The notes: generated from the letters alone by a model not told the origin. A DNA stretch of 64,000 nucleotides from Nonlabens sp. (GCA_020630715.1 JAHDIQ010000001.1:124001-188000); one strand, 5' to 3'; shown: positions 18,288 to 28,046, counted from the stretch's first letter. Made by a program: numbers and translations.

Positions 18288-21200
18288 TTATATGTTTGTA
18301 ACTTTAACCTGATACATCACATTAGGTTCAGTTCCTACTTCCTCTAATAGATGATACATACGATCACTGTTTTTCTTCTTATAGATTTCAGAGCTCTTAT
18401 CATTGATATCTCCAAATGTGATAGCACCACTTGAACAAGCATTTGAACATGCCGTAGCAAATTCACCATCCTTAATCATGCGACCATCTTTCTTAGCCTC
18501 TAAAATGGTCATTTGTGTCATTTGAATACACATAGAACATTTCTCCATTACACCACGTGAACGCACCGTAACATCTGGATTAATCACCATACGACCTAAA
18601 TCATTATTCATGTGGTAATCAAATTCGTCATTCCCGTTATATAAGAACCAGTTGAATCTACGTACTTTATAAGGACAGTTGTTTGCACAGTAACGGGTAC
18701 CTACACAACGGTTATAAGCCATGTGGTTTTGTCCCTGGCGACCATGTGAACTTGCTGCTACTGGACATACAGTTTCACAAGGTGCGTGATTACAGTGCTG
18801 ACACATTACTGGCTGGAATGCTACTTGTGGATTATCTGCTGGGTTTTCTAACTCACCAAATCCTCCTAGAGATCCATTATCACCAAATAATCCGTCAAAA
18901 TTATCTTTCTTATTCTCATCAGCTTCAAAACTATCTGTAGAAGAATAATATCTATCAATACGTAACCAGTGCATATCGCGAGATTTTCTAATCTCCTCTT
19001 TTCCTACAACTGGAACGTTATTTTCTGCATGACATGCTACTACACAAGCACCACAACCGGTACAAGCATTTAAGTCAATAGACATGTTGAAATGATGTCC
19101 TATAGAACGGTCAAAACTTTCCCATAAATCGACATCAGGTGATGTTACAGGAGTTTCAATGTGATTTAAAGATACGTGCGGTACTGGATTCCATTCTTCT
19201 TTTGAAGAAGTCATCATCGTAGCAAGATCAGTCTCACGAATAATATCGCGACCCATCATCGTATTTTGTAACTGTGTACAAGCAAATTCATGAGTGCCTG
19301 TAACATTACTTAAAGAAGCATTCTGAACTGAAACACCATTCTTATAGAAAGGATAAACATTTACTCCAGTTTGCATTTCTGCTTGTATCGCCGCTGTCTT
19401 ACCATAACCTAAAGCAATACCTAAGGTACCTTTAGCTTGTCCTGGCTGGATCAACGCTGGTAATTGCATTGTTTTACCATTTACAGTAACGTCTACATAA
19501 TTTCCATTTAATCCACCATCTGCTACATTTTCATTCTCAACTCCTTGAGCATCTGCATCTGCTTGTGAAATGGTTACATAGTTGTCCCATGTAGTTCTAG
19601 TAATAGGATCTGGAAGCTCTTGTAACCATGGGTTATTAGCTTGTGTACCATCACCTAAACCAGTTTTAGTATATAAAGTCAACTCAAAATCGCCAGCCTT
19701 TTTAGCACTAGCAAGACTATTTAACGCTTGTGAAGCAGACATTACAGCTACAGTTTCTACATCATCAGAAGAACTAGCTTCTGTTGCAGTAGCTTTAAAG
19801 AATCCATCTTGTAATGACTGTGCCCAGCTAGAAGCGCCAGAAGCCATACTTGATTCTTTTAAAAAGTCTTTATATGAAGTCGTATTACCTGACCACATCA
19901 ATAGCGTATCTTGCATTTGACGTGTGTCAAATAACGGCTGTATGGTAGGTTGCATTAAGGAAACTAATCCCTTTTTAATTTCTACATCACCCCAAGATTC
20001 TAAATAGTGAGGAGTGGTTGCCACATAATCACATTTCTGTGCTGTTGCGGTCTCTGATGATGCAAAAGCTACTTTTAGAGCTACTTTAGATAACGCTTTC
20101 GCGAAAGCGTCACTATTATCATAACTGTAAACAGGATCAACACCTGCAATAAAAACAGCTCCTACAGATCCGGAATTCATGTCCTTAACTAACTGGTCAA
20201 CAGCCTTACGACTTCCCTGACGCGTCATGATAGGAGCATCTGTATCTATAATCGTACTAGCAAGCTTAGCATTAATTTCTAAAGTTAATTGCTGTGCTGC
20301 CTGATCGTCAATTCCACACACTAGCACTGCTTTACTTCCAGCTTTCACAAGCTCTTGCGCCGTTTGCTGTACCGCTTTCTTCACCTTATCAGACATCTTC
20401 ACATTAGCAGATCCACCTACAATGCTACTGTAAAGAGCAGCAATAATATGTTTCTGCTCTGTAGGCGTTACTGGATAACGTAAATCTGCATTTGCACCAG
20501 AAAGTGTCATATTAGACTCAAACTGTATGTGGTGAGACATTTTACCATTTTCTGGAACACGTGAATGTGCATAACCTTTATCAAAGCCACCACCTTGCCA
20601 GTTTCCTACAAAATCAGCGCCTACACCTACGATACATTCTGCATTTGTAAAATCGTAATCTGCAAGAGCACGTAAACCATACATTGCTTCAAAAGCATTT
20701 AATGCAGCATCTTCTCCTACGGTATCGTAAGTTACATGTCTTACGTTAGTATATTTTGCTTTGAATTCCTCTACAATTGCCGCCGTTGATGGACTTGCAA
20801 AAGTTTGAGTTAAAAGAACGATTTCTTTTCCACCTAAAGATTGAAGTTGCGCTGCAACCTCTTTATCTAAAGTTTCCCAGTTAGATTCTGCACCTTTTAC
20901 TAAAGGTGTTTTTAATCTATTGTTATCGTATAATGAAAGAACAGATGCATGCACACGTGCATTTGCATCACCACGATACATGGCATCGCGATTACTTTCT
21001 ATTTTGATAGGTCTTCCTTCACGAGTTTTAACCAGGATACTTGCAAAATCATAACCATCTGCAATTGTAGTTGCATAATAGTTTGCCATTCCAGGAATGA
21101 TTTGCTCTGGTTGATTTACATAAGGTACAGAATTAATTACAGGACCTTCACAGGCTGCAAGTGATGCTGCTGCTGTACTAAATCCTACATATTTAAGAAA

Positions 21201-21362
21201 GTCACGACGAGATGTCGCACTTTGCTCCATCGTTTCTTCGTTTCCTAAAAATTCTTCTGTAGGGATAGGTTGTGCAAACTCGTTTTGTTCAAGATTTTTT
21301 ACGATCTCATTATCAGCATCGAGCTGTGCAGTACTTTTCCAATATTTCTTTGTAGTAGCCAT
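18288..21362 (-). CDS. actB: Alternative complex III subunit ActB, iron-sulfur protein with molybdopterin-like domain
   Basis: 1024 residues. A twin-arginine motif (SRRDFLKYVGFSTAAASLA, about residues 52-70) directs folded export. The long central part resembles a molybdopterin oxidoreductase; ActB proteins are known to lack the cofactor. The C-terminal third carries ferredoxin-like cysteine clusters: CTGCGACVVACH, CQHCNHAPCETVCPV, CVGTRYCANNCPY, CSMC, and ACSNACSSGA, enough for three 4Fe-4S and one 3Fe-4S cluster as in the known structures. It carries electrons from ActC to the haems. A palindromic repeat copy inside the gene is read as AFAKA (SDAFAKALSK). ActA lies 20 bases upstream and ActC 25 bases downstream. 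Confidence 0.95.
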   Translation of the reverse strand: MATTKKYWKSTAQLDADNEIVKNLEQNEFAQPIPTEEFLGNEETMEQSATSRRDFLKYVGFSTAAASLAACEGPVINSVPYVNQPEQIIPGMANYYATTIADGYDFASILVKTREGRPIKIESNRDAMYRGDANARVHASVLSLYDNNRLKTPLVKGAESNWETLDKEVAAQLQSLGGKEIVLLTQTFASPSTAAIVEEFKAKYTNVRHVTYDTVGEDAALNAFEAMYGLRALADYDFTNAECIVGVGADFVGNWQGGGFDKGYAHSRVPENGKMSHHIQFESNMTLSGANADLRYPVTPTEQKHIIAALYSSIVGGSANVKMSDKVKKAVQQTAQELVKAGSKAVLVCGIDDQAAQQLTLEINAKLASTIIDTDAPIMTRQGSRKAVDQLVKDMNSGSVGAVFIAGVDPVYSYDNSDAFAKALSKVALKVAFASSETATAQKCDYVATTPHYLESWGDVEIKKGLVSLMQPTIQPLFDTRQMQDTLLMWSGNTTSYKDFLKESSMASGASSWAQSLQDGFFKATATEASSSDDVETVAVMSASQALNSLASAKKAGDFELTLYTKTGLGDGTQANNPWLQELPDPITRTTWDNYVTISQADADAQGVENENVADGGLNGNYVDVTVNGKTMQLPALIQPGQAKGTLGIALGYGKTAAIQAEMQTGVNVYPFYKNGVSVQNASLSNVTGTHEFACTQLQNTMMGRDIIRETDLATMMTSSKEEWNPVPHVSLNHIETPVTSPDVDLWESFDRSIGHHFNMSIDLNACTGCGACVVACHAENNVPVVGKEEIRKSRDMHWLRIDRYYSSTDSFEADENKKDNFDGLFGDNGSLGGFGELENPADNPQVAFQPVMCQHCNHAPCETVCPVAASSHGRQGQNHMAYNRCVGTRYCANNCPYKVRRFNWFLYNGNDEFDYHMNNDLGRMVINPDVTVRSRGVMEKCSMCIQMTQMTILEAKKDGRMIKDGEFATACSNACSSGAITFGDINDKSSEIYKKKNSDRMYHLLEEVGTEPNVMYQVKVTNI
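20094..20109. repeat. 16-base palindrome copy 6 (exact, in actB)
   Basis: Exact copy. It is read as AFAKA in the context NSDAFAKALSK of the central domain of ActB. Confidence 0.9.
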
Positions 21363-21382
21363 ATTCTATCTCAAGCTATTAA

Positions 21383-22729
21383 TTAATAGTGGCATTTACC
21401 ACATTCTAGACCACCTAAATCTGCAACAGTAAGTTTCTTACCGCCACGTTTTTTAGATAACTCTTCATGAATTTTCTCGTAATATCCGTTATTCTCTAAG
21501 TCAACATTTGTTTCACGGTGACAATTTATACACCAGCCCATGGTTAATGGTGAGTATTGATACATAATCTCCATTTCTTCTACTGGACCGTGACAAGTCT
21601 GACATTCTATATTACCAGCAGTTACGTGCTGTGCGTGATTGAAATAAGCCAGATCGGGTAGATTGTGAATACGTACCCATCTTACTGGTTTAGTCTCTCC
21701 TGTAAATTTTTGCTCATCAGGATCCCAGCCGGTTGCTGCATACAACTTCTCGATTTCTTTATTATAATCGATACCGTATTCATCCATTCCTTCTTGATAC
21801 GTCTCTGCTGCTACTTCACCTATTGATTTGTGACAGTTCATACATACATTTAAAGACGGAATACCAGAGTGTTTAGATTCGCGAGCACTAGAGTGACAGT
21901 ACTTACACTCGATCTGATTAGTTCCTGCGTGAATTCTATGCGAATAATGAATAGGTTGTACCGGAGCATAACCTTGATCCACTCCTACAGACATCAGCGC
22001 GCCGTATGCAAAGTATGCACTAGCTAACAATAAGAAGATCGCACTTACTAAAACTAAGAATTGGTTTTCTACAAATGCTTTCCAGATAGGTCTGCGAGCT
22101 TCTACTTCTTCTTCATCAGCAATTGTTACAACTCCATTAGCCTCTGCAAATCTCTTAAGTGTATTGTTTACAACAAAAAGTAAAGCAACTAATAAAATTA
22201 AGATTAATGCTAAAGCAGCTAACACGATACTATTTAAAGTACTATCGCCACCACCAGTTGACGTACCTGCATCACCTGCTGCTGGAACTACTGCTGCCGC
22301 TACTTGCTTAGGAGTATCTGTGTAAGCTAGGATATTGTCCATATCCTGATTAGACAACTGCGGGAAGGCATTCATCGCAGTCTGGTTATACTCGTTATAG
22401 ATTGCGATTGCCTGAGCATCTCCAGATTCTATAAGCGCTTGTGAATTTTTGATCCAGCTATACAACCATTCACGATCATATTTTTGTGAAACATTGTAAA
22501 GTGCTGGTCCTACTGCCTTTTTGTAGAGCTTGTGACAAGATGCACAATTAGCCTTAAAAAGAGCTTCTCCTGCTGCTGCGTCTGCTCCACCGGTTGCTTC
22601 CACAGGTACCGCTGGCTCACCATCTGAGGTGGTTGCGTCCTGTGCGTAAGTACTCATAGCTGAGAACGTTACAAAAACAGATGCAACTATAAATTGCCAA
22701 GCGGAAAAACGTAATTTCCTTTTTATCAT
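21383..22729 (-). CDS. actA: Alternative complex III subunit ActA, multihaem cytochrome c
   Basis: About 448 residues. Six CxxCH haem-binding motifs are present: one in an N-terminal cytochrome domain (NCASCHKLYKKAVGP), then after a transmembrane helix (LNSIVLAALALILILLVALLF) and a second helix, CKYCH, CMNCH, CQTCH, CINCH and a final CGKCH ending two residues before the terminus. ActA links the Fe-S protein ActB to ActE. The start MIKRKLRFSAWQF gives a signal peptide that ends STYAQ; the frame is open to an ATG at 22762, but that adds 11 residues before the signal peptide and is less likely. It opens the act-cox operon. A 17-base inverted repeat lies in its leader. Confidence 0.93.
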   Translation of the reverse strand: MIKRKLRFSAWQFIVASVFVTFSAMSTYAQDATTSDGEPAVPVEATGGADAAAGEALFKANCASCHKLYKKAVGPALYNVSQKYDREWLYSWIKNSQALIESGDAQAIAIYNEYNQTAMNAFPQLSNQDMDNILAYTDTPKQVAAAVVPAAGDAGTSTGGGDSTLNSIVLAALALILILLVALLFVVNNTLKRFAEANGVVTIADEEEVEARRPIWKAFVENQFLVLVSAIFLLLASAYFAYGALMSVGVDQGYAPVQPIHYSHRIHAGTNQIECKYCHSSARESKHSGIPSLNVCMNCHKSIGEVAAETYQEGMDEYGIDYNKEIEKLYAATGWDPDEQKFTGETKPVRWVRIHNLPDLAYFNHAQHVTAGNIECQTCHGPVEEMEIMYQYSPLTMGWCINCHRETNVDLENNGYYEKIHEELSKKRGGKKLTVADLGGLECGKCHY

Positions 22730-22768
22730 GTCTTTTACTGAATATTGCAATAAATTTGGCACAATAAT

Positions 22769-22785
22769 TACGGTATTTTACCGTA
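22769..22785. promoter_or_regulatory. Perfect inverted repeat in the actA leader (possible operator)
   Basis: TACGGTA-TTT-TACCGTA, two perfect 7-base arms with 3 bases between. It lies just downstream of the -7 box at 22801-22808, where a repressor or a leader hairpin would act on the whole respiratory operon. The regulator is unknown. Confidence 0.5.
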
Positions 22786-22800
22786 TCGTAAATGCTCGTG

Positions 22801-22808
22801 CAAAAATA
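22801..22808 (-). promoter_or_regulatory. Possible -7 box of the act-cox operon
   Basis: Minus-strand TATTTTTG, followed by C, matches TAnnTTTG. It sits about 75 bases before the preferred actA start. No strong TTG at -33. Confidence 0.45.
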
Positions 22809-22877
22809 AGCTATAAACGTGATAAATTTGAGAGCTAAAAAATGATGAAAATAATTTATAATAATTCTAAATAACCT

Positions 22878-22893
22878 CGCTTTCGCGAAAGCG
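22878..22893. repeat. 16-base palindrome copy 7 (exact, intergenic)
   Basis: Exact copy between the divergent actA and SPOR-protein genes, 22 bases before the latter's ATG. Confidence 0.9.
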
Positions 22894-22915
22894 AAATCAC
22901 ATAAAACTCAACGCT

Positions 22916-23287
22916 ATGATTAACTTATCGTTACAATTTAAAATGCTACTAGGATGTCTGTTTTTTGTCGTTTTTTCCTATGGACAGCAAACACAACCTA
23001 TCGAATCCAGTCAACTCCATGAACTGGTGACAAAGAAAATTTCAATGGATAAAGACAACGATTTTAAGGACCGTTACACCATTCAAATTTTTTATGGAGA
23101 AATTCAAGGCGCTAAGAAAATGAAAACTAAATATAACTCGCTAGGATTATCATGGAATGCCTCTATGGAATATGAGGAGCCTAATCATAAGGTCTGGGTG
23201 GGAAAATACAGAAGTAGATTAGAAGCAGACAGAGCACTTATCGTAATAAAAAAGAATTTCCCTAATGCGTTTGTCTTAAAACCGTAA
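22916..23287 (+). CDS. Secreted SPOR-domain protein
   Basis: 123 residues. A signal peptide (FKMLLGCLFFVVFSYGQ) is followed by a mature part of about 95 residues whose second half resembles a SPOR domain: RYTIQIFYGEIQGAKKMKTKY, a middle VWVGKYRSRLEADRALIVIK and a final FPNAFVLKP, the usual YTIQIG...VGPF...A...A pattern. SPOR domains bind denuded glycan strands of peptidoglycan at division sites. It is a stand-alone gene between the actA promoter region and a terminator shared with infB. The domain call is by pattern only. Confidence 0.8.
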   Translation: MINLSLQFKMLLGCLFFVVFSYGQQTQPIESSQLHELVTKKISMDKDNDFKDRYTIQIFYGEIQGAKKMKTKYNSLGLSWNASMEYEEPNHKVWVGKYRSRLEADRALIVIKKNFPNAFVLKP

Positions 23288-23308
23288 ACGCTTCAAATCC
23301 TAAATAAG

Positions 23309-23342
23309 AAAAGCCCAATTCTATAAAAGAATCGGGCTTTTT
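23309..23342. terminator. Bidirectional terminator between the SPOR gene and infB
   Basis: Stem AAAAGCCCAATTCT/AGAATCGGGCTTTT with one mismatch and a short loop, flanked by T runs on the plus strand and by A-rich sequence on the other side. Both converging genes end next to it. Confidence 0.85.
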
Positions 23343-23360
23343 GCTAGTATTAATTCAGAC

Positions 23361-26150
23361 CTATTTTAAGGTCTTTTTAACCTCAACTTCACGGAAGGAT
23401 TCAATAATATCACCTTCATGAAGATCGTTGTAATTCTTAATTTGCATACCACATTCATAACCTTTTGCAACTTCTTTTACGTCATCCTTAAAACGTTTAA
23501 GCGCCGCAAGAACACCTGTGTAAACAACTACTCCATCTCTAATCAATCTTACACCGCTACTGCGATAGATTTTACCATCTGTCACCATACAACCTGCAAT
23601 GGTTCCGACTTTAGATATTTTAAAGGTAGCTCTAATCTCTGCATTACCAGTAACCTCTTCCTTAAGCTCTGGAGATAACATTCCTTCCATCGCATCTTTA
23701 AGATCATTAATAGCGTCATAGATAATCGAATACATACGGATATCTACTTCTTCTTGATCTGCAACAGTACGCGCATTTCCTTGTGGGCGAACGTTAAATC
23801 CTATTACAATTGCATCTGATGCAGATGCTAATAGCACATCACTTTCTGTAATCGCACCTACTGCTTTATGGATAATGTTAACTTGTATCTCTTCTGTAGA
23901 TAATTTCTGGAATGAGTCTGTCAATGCTTCAACAGATCCATCCACATCACCTTTAAGGATTAAGTTTAATTCTTTAAAGTCTCCTAATGCTATACGACGA
24001 CCTATCTCATCAAGAGATAGTGTTTTTTGTGTTCTTACAGATTGCTCACGCTGTAATTGAGTACGTCTAGCTGCAATATCTTTTGCCTCACGTTCATCTG
24101 CAAATACGTGGAATTTGTCACCAGCTTGCGGTGCACCATCTAGACCTAGTATAGATACTGGTGTTGATGGACCTGCAACTTCTACATTCTGTCCACGTTC
24201 ATCTTGCATCGCTTTGATCTTACCATGGCTACGTCCTGCAAGAACATAATCTCCTACACGTAACGTACCAGATTGTACTAAAATGGTTGATACATATCCA
24301 CGTCCTTTATCTAAGAATGCTTCTACAACTGTACCGTTAGCGCTTTTATCTGGATTTGCCTTAAGATCTAGAATCTCTGCTTCCAGTAATACTTTTTCTA
24401 AAAGCTCTTCAACACCTAAACCTGTTTTTGCTGATATATCATGAGACTGAATTTTCCCACCCCAATCTTCTACTAGCAAATTCATTTGTGCTAGAGACTC
24501 TTTAATTTTATCAGGATTTGCAGCGTCTCTATCTATTTTATTAATCGCAAATACGATAGGTACTCCTGCCGCCTGTGCGTGACTAATTGCCTCTTTAGTT
24601 TGTGGCATCACATCATCATCTGCTGCAATTACAATAATAGCAAGGTCTGTTACTTGAGCTCCACGAGCACGCATCGCTGTAAATGCCTCGTGACCTGGTG
24701 TATCTAGAAATGCGATTTTTTGACCGTTTTTCAATTCCACACCATAAGCACCGATGTGCTGTGTAATTCCACCACTCTCCCCAGCAATTACATTTTCCTC
24801 ACGGATGTAATCCAGTAAGGATGTTTTACCATGATCTACGTGACCCATTACAGTAACAATAGGAGCACGAGTTTGTAAATCTTCTGGTGCATCAACATCC
24901 TCTGCAATACTTTCTTCAATATCTGCATTTACAAAGTCTACTTCAAAACCAAATTCCTCTGCGACGATCGTAATTGTTTCTGCATCCAGACGCTGGTTCA
25001 TGGTCACCATCATTCCTAACGACATACATGCACCGATGATTTGTGTCACAGACACATCCATCATTGTTGCAATATCATTTACCGTTACAAACTCTGTAAG
25101 CTGTAATTTTTTATCTTGTTGTTCTGCCTGTTCTTGTTCAACCTTTTCACGGTGTTGATCACGTTTATCACGACGATAACGGGCAGCTTTAGATTTAGAG
25201 GATTTCCCTTGAAGTTTTTCAAGAGTTTCTCTTACTTGTTTTTGTACTTCTTCTTCTGTAAGCTCTGCTTTTACAACTGGCTTACGACCTGGAGCACCAC
25301 GACGGTTTCCTTGATTTCTATTCCCACCTGGTCCACCTGTGTTTTTAGTAATCCTTTTACGCTTGCGCTTATTAGGATCTTCTTTTTTCTTAGGCTTCTT
25401 AAATTGTGATAAATCTATTTTTTTACCAGTTACTTTAAGACCATCTAATTTTTTATATTCAGTTTTGATCCTTTCTGGCTCGCCATTCTCATCTGTTGTG
25501 GCTGTTGCCTCTTCTTTTTGAGATGCTTCTACTTTTTCTGTAGTTGTTGCAGGCTTTTCTGCTTTTACAGCAGCTGTTTCTTTCTTTTCAACAGGAGCTT
25601 CAACTTTTGCTTTAGGCTGTTCCTTTTTTGGAGCAGCTTTCTTAGGCTTATCAAGTTCGATTTTACCCTTTACTTTAGTTTCACCTTTTTTAGGTCTATT
25701 TGAAACTACCGCTGGCTCTTCCGTTTTTTCAACAACAGGTTCCTTAGGAGCAGTTTTCACTTCTTCCTTACGTGTTTCTTCTGTTTTAGCTGTTTCTTTT
25801 TCTTTAGGATTAAGATCAACTGTACCTACTTGCTTAGGGCCTTCTAGATTAGCTTTGGCTTTAATAACTTCTTGCCTTCTTTGCTTCTCTTCAAGTTCTT
25901 TTTCACGTTTTTCACGTAATTCCTCTTGCTCTTTACGGCGTTCTTCTCCTACTTCCTTTGAGGCAACTTTTTTACTCTTATCGGTTTGAAACTCGTCGGC
26001 TAAGGCTTTATACACAGTAGCATCGATCTTAGTGGTAGGTCTAGCTTCTATCTCAATTCCTTGAGATGAAAGATGTTCCACCGCTCGATCTAGAGAAATA
26101 TTAAATTCTCTTAGCACTTTGTTGAGTCTCATGTTTTTTACTTCGGCCAT
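23361..26150 (-). CDS. infB: Translation initiation factor IF-2
   Basis: 929 residues. IF-2 is the GTPase that positions initiator tRNA on the 30S subunit and promotes subunit joining. The N-terminal IF2N motif ([21 protein letters not shown]) is followed by a long lysine/glutamate-rich linker (about residues 60-330), typical of the Bacteroidota form. The G domain shows GHVDHGKT (about 435), DTPGHE and NKID. Domains II-IV follow, ending with the C-terminal fMet-tRNA-binding region. It lies 40 bases after nusA and is the last gene of rimP-nusA-infB; a terminator follows the stop codon. Confidence 0.97.
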   Translation of the reverse strand: MAEVKNMRLNKVLREFNISLDRAVEHLSSQGIEIEARPTTKIDATVYKALADEFQTDKSKKVASKEVGEERRKEQEELREKREKELEEKQRRQEVIKAKANLEGPKQVGTVDLNPKEKETAKTEETRKEEVKTAPKEPVVEKTEEPAVVSNRPKKGETKVKGKIELDKPKKAAPKKEQPKAKVEAPVEKKETAAVKAEKPATTTEKVEASQKEEATATTDENGEPERIKTEYKKLDGLKVTGKKIDLSQFKKPKKKEDPNKRKRKRITKNTGGPGGNRNQGNRRGAPGRKPVVKAELTEEEVQKQVRETLEKLQGKSSKSKAARYRRDKRDQHREKVEQEQAEQQDKKLQLTEFVTVNDIATMMDVSVTQIIGACMSLGMMVTMNQRLDAETITIVAEEFGFEVDFVNADIEESIAEDVDAPEDLQTRAPIVTVMGHVDHGKTSLLDYIREENVIAGESGGITQHIGAYGVELKNGQKIAFLDTPGHEAFTAMRARGAQVTDLAIIVIAADDDVMPQTKEAISHAQAAGVPIVFAINKIDRDAANPDKIKESLAQMNLLVEDWGGKIQSHDISAKTGLGVEELLEKVLLEAEILDLKANPDKSANGTVVEAFLDKGRGYVSTILVQSGTLRVGDYVLAGRSHGKIKAMQDERGQNVEVAGPSTPVSILGLDGAPQAGDKFHVFADEREAKDIAARRTQLQREQSVRTQKTLSLDEIGRRIALGDFKELNLILKGDVDGSVEALTDSFQKLSTEEIQVNIIHKAVGAITESDVLLASASDAIVIGFNVRPQGNARTVADQEEVDIRMYSIIYDAINDLKDAMEGMLSPELKEEVTGNAEIRATFKISKVGTIAGCMVTDGKIYRSSGVRLIRDGVVVYTGVLAALKRFKDDVKEVAKGYECGMQIKNYNDLHEGDIIESFREVEVKKTLK

Positions 26151-26190
26151 AAAATGGTTATGGGTTGACTTTAATACTTAAATACTTCTA

Positions 26191-27423
26191 TTAATCTTCA
26201 AATTCTGATTTCAGAATATTAACGATTTCTTCAATTGTTTCTACTTCTAGATCGGTACGTTTTGCTAGGTCGTCGATATCATGTTCTAGAACACTTTTTG
26301 CGGTGTCTAGACCGATTTTCTTAAACTCTGCAATTACCCAATCTTCAAATTCATCAGAGAATTCTGTTAATTCAACATCTTCCTCTGCTCCTTCTCTAAT
26401 TACGTCAATATCATAGCCTGTTAATTTACCGGCTAATCTAATATTATGACCTCTACGTCCTATGGCTTTTGAAACCTCTTCTGGATTGAGTCGTACTTCT
26501 ACTTTCTTATCCTCTTCATTAATCTCCATAGAGACAATTTTTGCAGGGCTTAATGCTCTAGCAATAAAAAGCTGCGTGTTAGTCGTGTAGTTGATGACAT
26601 CAATGTTTTCATTTCCTAGTTCTCTAACGATTCCATGGATACGGGAACCTTTCACTCCTACACATGCTCCTACAGGATCGATACGATCATCATAACTATC
26701 TACAGCTACCTTTGCTTTTTCTCCTGGTTCACGAACCACTGCTTTAACAGTAATTAAACCATCAAAAACTTCAGGTATTTCTTGTTCAAACAACTTCTCT
26801 AAAAATTTAGGAGATGTTCTAGAAAGAATGATATTAGGCTTATTACCTCTTAACTCCACACTTTCAATCACACCTCTTACATTTTCTCCTTTACGGAAAA
26901 AATCAGAAGATATTTGACGATCCTTAGGCATTATGATTTCATTACCTTCATCATCTAGCAATATAATCGCTCTATGACGTATGTGATGTACCTCTGCACT
27001 ATACAGTTCACCTTCTAGCTCTTTAAAATGTTTATAGATATTTGTGTTATCATGCTCATGAATCTTTGCAATTAAATTTTGTCTTAACGCTAAAATAGCT
27101 CTACGACCTAATTGCACTAGCTTCACTTCTTCTGCCACATCTTCTCCTACTTCGTAATCTGGTTCGATTTTTCTAGCTTCAGTTAAAGAAATCTCAGAAT
27201 TATCTTCTTCCACTTCTCCATCTGCAACCACGACACGATTACGCCAGATTTCTAAATCACCTTTATCTGGGTTGATAATAATATCAAAATTATCATCATC
27301 ACCATATTTTCTTTTAAGAGCACTTCTAAAAACGTCTTCTAAGATCGCCATCAACGTGACGCGATCTATCATTTTATCATCTTTAAACTCAGAAAAAGAC
27401 TCGATCAATGCGAGATTTTCCAT
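26191..27423 (-). CDS. nusA: Transcription termination/antitermination factor NusA
   Basis: 410 residues from the ATG at 27421-27423; an in-frame GTG two codons upstream is less likely. NusA binds RNA polymerase and nascent RNA, promoting pausing and hairpin-dependent termination. An N-terminal domain (MENLALIESFSEFKDDK) binds the polymerase, an S1 domain follows (around GELYSAEVHHIRHRAIILL), then two KH domains including GVKGSRIHGIVREL and IGRRGHNIRLAGKLTG. The C-terminus carries a single helical repeat (LAKRTDLEVETIEEIVNIL). It lies 3-10 bases after rimP in the conserved rimP-nusA-infB order. A terminator-like hairpin in the leader could let NusA regulate its own operon. Confidence 0.97.
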   Translation of the reverse strand: MENLALIESFSEFKDDKMIDRVTLMAILEDVFRSALKRKYGDDDNFDIIINPDKGDLEIWRNRVVVADGEVEEDNSEISLTEARKIEPDYEVGEDVAEEVKLVQLGRRAILALRQNLIAKIHEHDNTNIYKHFKELEGELYSAEVHHIRHRAIILLDDEGNEIIMPKDRQISSDFFRKGENVRGVIESVELRGNKPNIILSRTSPKFLEKLFEQEIPEVFDGLITVKAVVREPGEKAKVAVDSYDDRIDPVGACVGVKGSRIHGIVRELGNENIDVINYTTNTQLFIARALSPAKIVSMEINEEDKKVEVRLNPEEVSKAIGRRGHNIRLAGKLTGYDIDVIREGAEEDVELTEFSDEFEDWVIAEFKKIGLDTAKSVLEHDIDDLAKRTDLEVETIEEIVNILKSEFED

Positions 27424-27432
27424 ATTCACTAA

Positions 27433-27900
27433 TTAATTAAATGTTATAACAACTTTTGCTTGTCTTATATTTTTATAAGCTACAGACCATTTCTTTTGTA
27501 CTGTAACTTTTCCTTTTCCTACAGGTTTAGGCTCACGTGCTTTCCACTCTATACTCACCGCATCATCAGTAACTGTAACTAACTTTCCCGTTTCTTTTCT
27601 CTTATCAATGTCTACAATCTCTAGAGATCTGCCTACATTTTTCTTAAACTGTCTAGGAAATTCTAGAGGTGAACTTGCTCCTGCACTGGTAACTTCAATT
27701 GAAAAATCAACCTCGTCACGATCTAGGTTATGTTCCACGGCTCTAGATACAAAGATGCAATCTTCCACCTTAACACCTTCATCACCGTCTATGACCACCT
27801 TTATATCATTACTTCCACCCATAGTGAAACTAATTAAAAACAAATCTGGTCGCTCATCAAAGGCTGCCTGTAATAAATCTTCTACTTTCTCTTTCAACAT
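27433..27900 (-). CDS. rimP: Ribosome maturation factor RimP
   Basis: 155 residues from the preferred start MLKEKVEDLLQAAF. RimP is needed for maturation of the 30S subunit. Conserved parts include IKVVIDGDEGVKVEDC and the segment VDFSIEVTSAGASSPLEFPRQ (the family's 'SPG' region, here with SAGASSPL). The frame is open to an ATG at 27933, but that extension of 11 residues (MRGRLSPLFIN) translates straight through a perfect terminator-like hairpin and is not RimP-like. It is the first gene of rimP-nusA-infB and diverges from the universal stress protein gene. Confidence 0.93.
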   Translation of the reverse strand: MLKEKVEDLLQAAFDERPDLFLISFTMGGSNDIKVVIDGDEGVKVEDCIFVSRAVEHNLDRDEVDFSIEVTSAGASSPLEFPRQFKKNVGRSLEIVDIDKRKETGKLVTVTDDAVSIEWKAREPKPVGKGKVTVQKKWSVAYKNIRQAKVVITFN

Positions 27901-27906
27901 ATTTAT

Positions 27907-27931
27907 AAAAAGAGGGGACAATCGTCCCCTC
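27907..27931 (-). terminator. Terminator-like hairpin in the rimP leader (possible attenuator)
   Basis: Perfect 8-bp stem GAGGGGAC/GTCCCCTC with loop of 4, followed on the minus strand by TTTTT. It ends 6 bases before the preferred rimP ATG and lies inside the transcript from the promoter at 27952-27982. It therefore has the form of an intrinsic terminator ahead of the operon it would control. Confidence 0.65.
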
Positions 27932-27951
27932 ATATTTGTTTAAATACTTTG

Positions 27952-27982
27952 CAAATATAGTACTTTTTTAAGGTTATACAAA
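27952..27982 (-). promoter_or_regulatory. Promoter of rimP-nusA-infB
   Basis: Minus strand: -33 TTTG (27979-27982), 19 bases, -7 TATATTTG (27952-27959), a full match to the Bacteroidota primary sigma factor promoter. Transcription would begin near 27945, giving a leader of about 45 bases. Confidence 0.75.
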
Positions 27983-27988
27983 CCTTAA
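27968..27988. promoter_or_regulatory. Inverted repeat overlapping the rimP -33 box
   Basis: TTAAGGTT-ATACA-AACCTTAA, two perfect 8-base arms. It covers the -33 element. A third half-site (TTAAGGTT, 28024-28031) lies just before the divergent universal stress gene. Confidence 0.45.
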
Positions 27989-28046
27989 TCATCAGAGTAA
28001 AAATGATTTACATTTTCTTATATTTAAGGTTCTAAAACTAACCGCT

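Noticed and set aside
20949-21164. Cysteine-rich plus-strand frame opposite actB
   Set aside because: Antisense to a conserved gene; composition comes from the actB codons.
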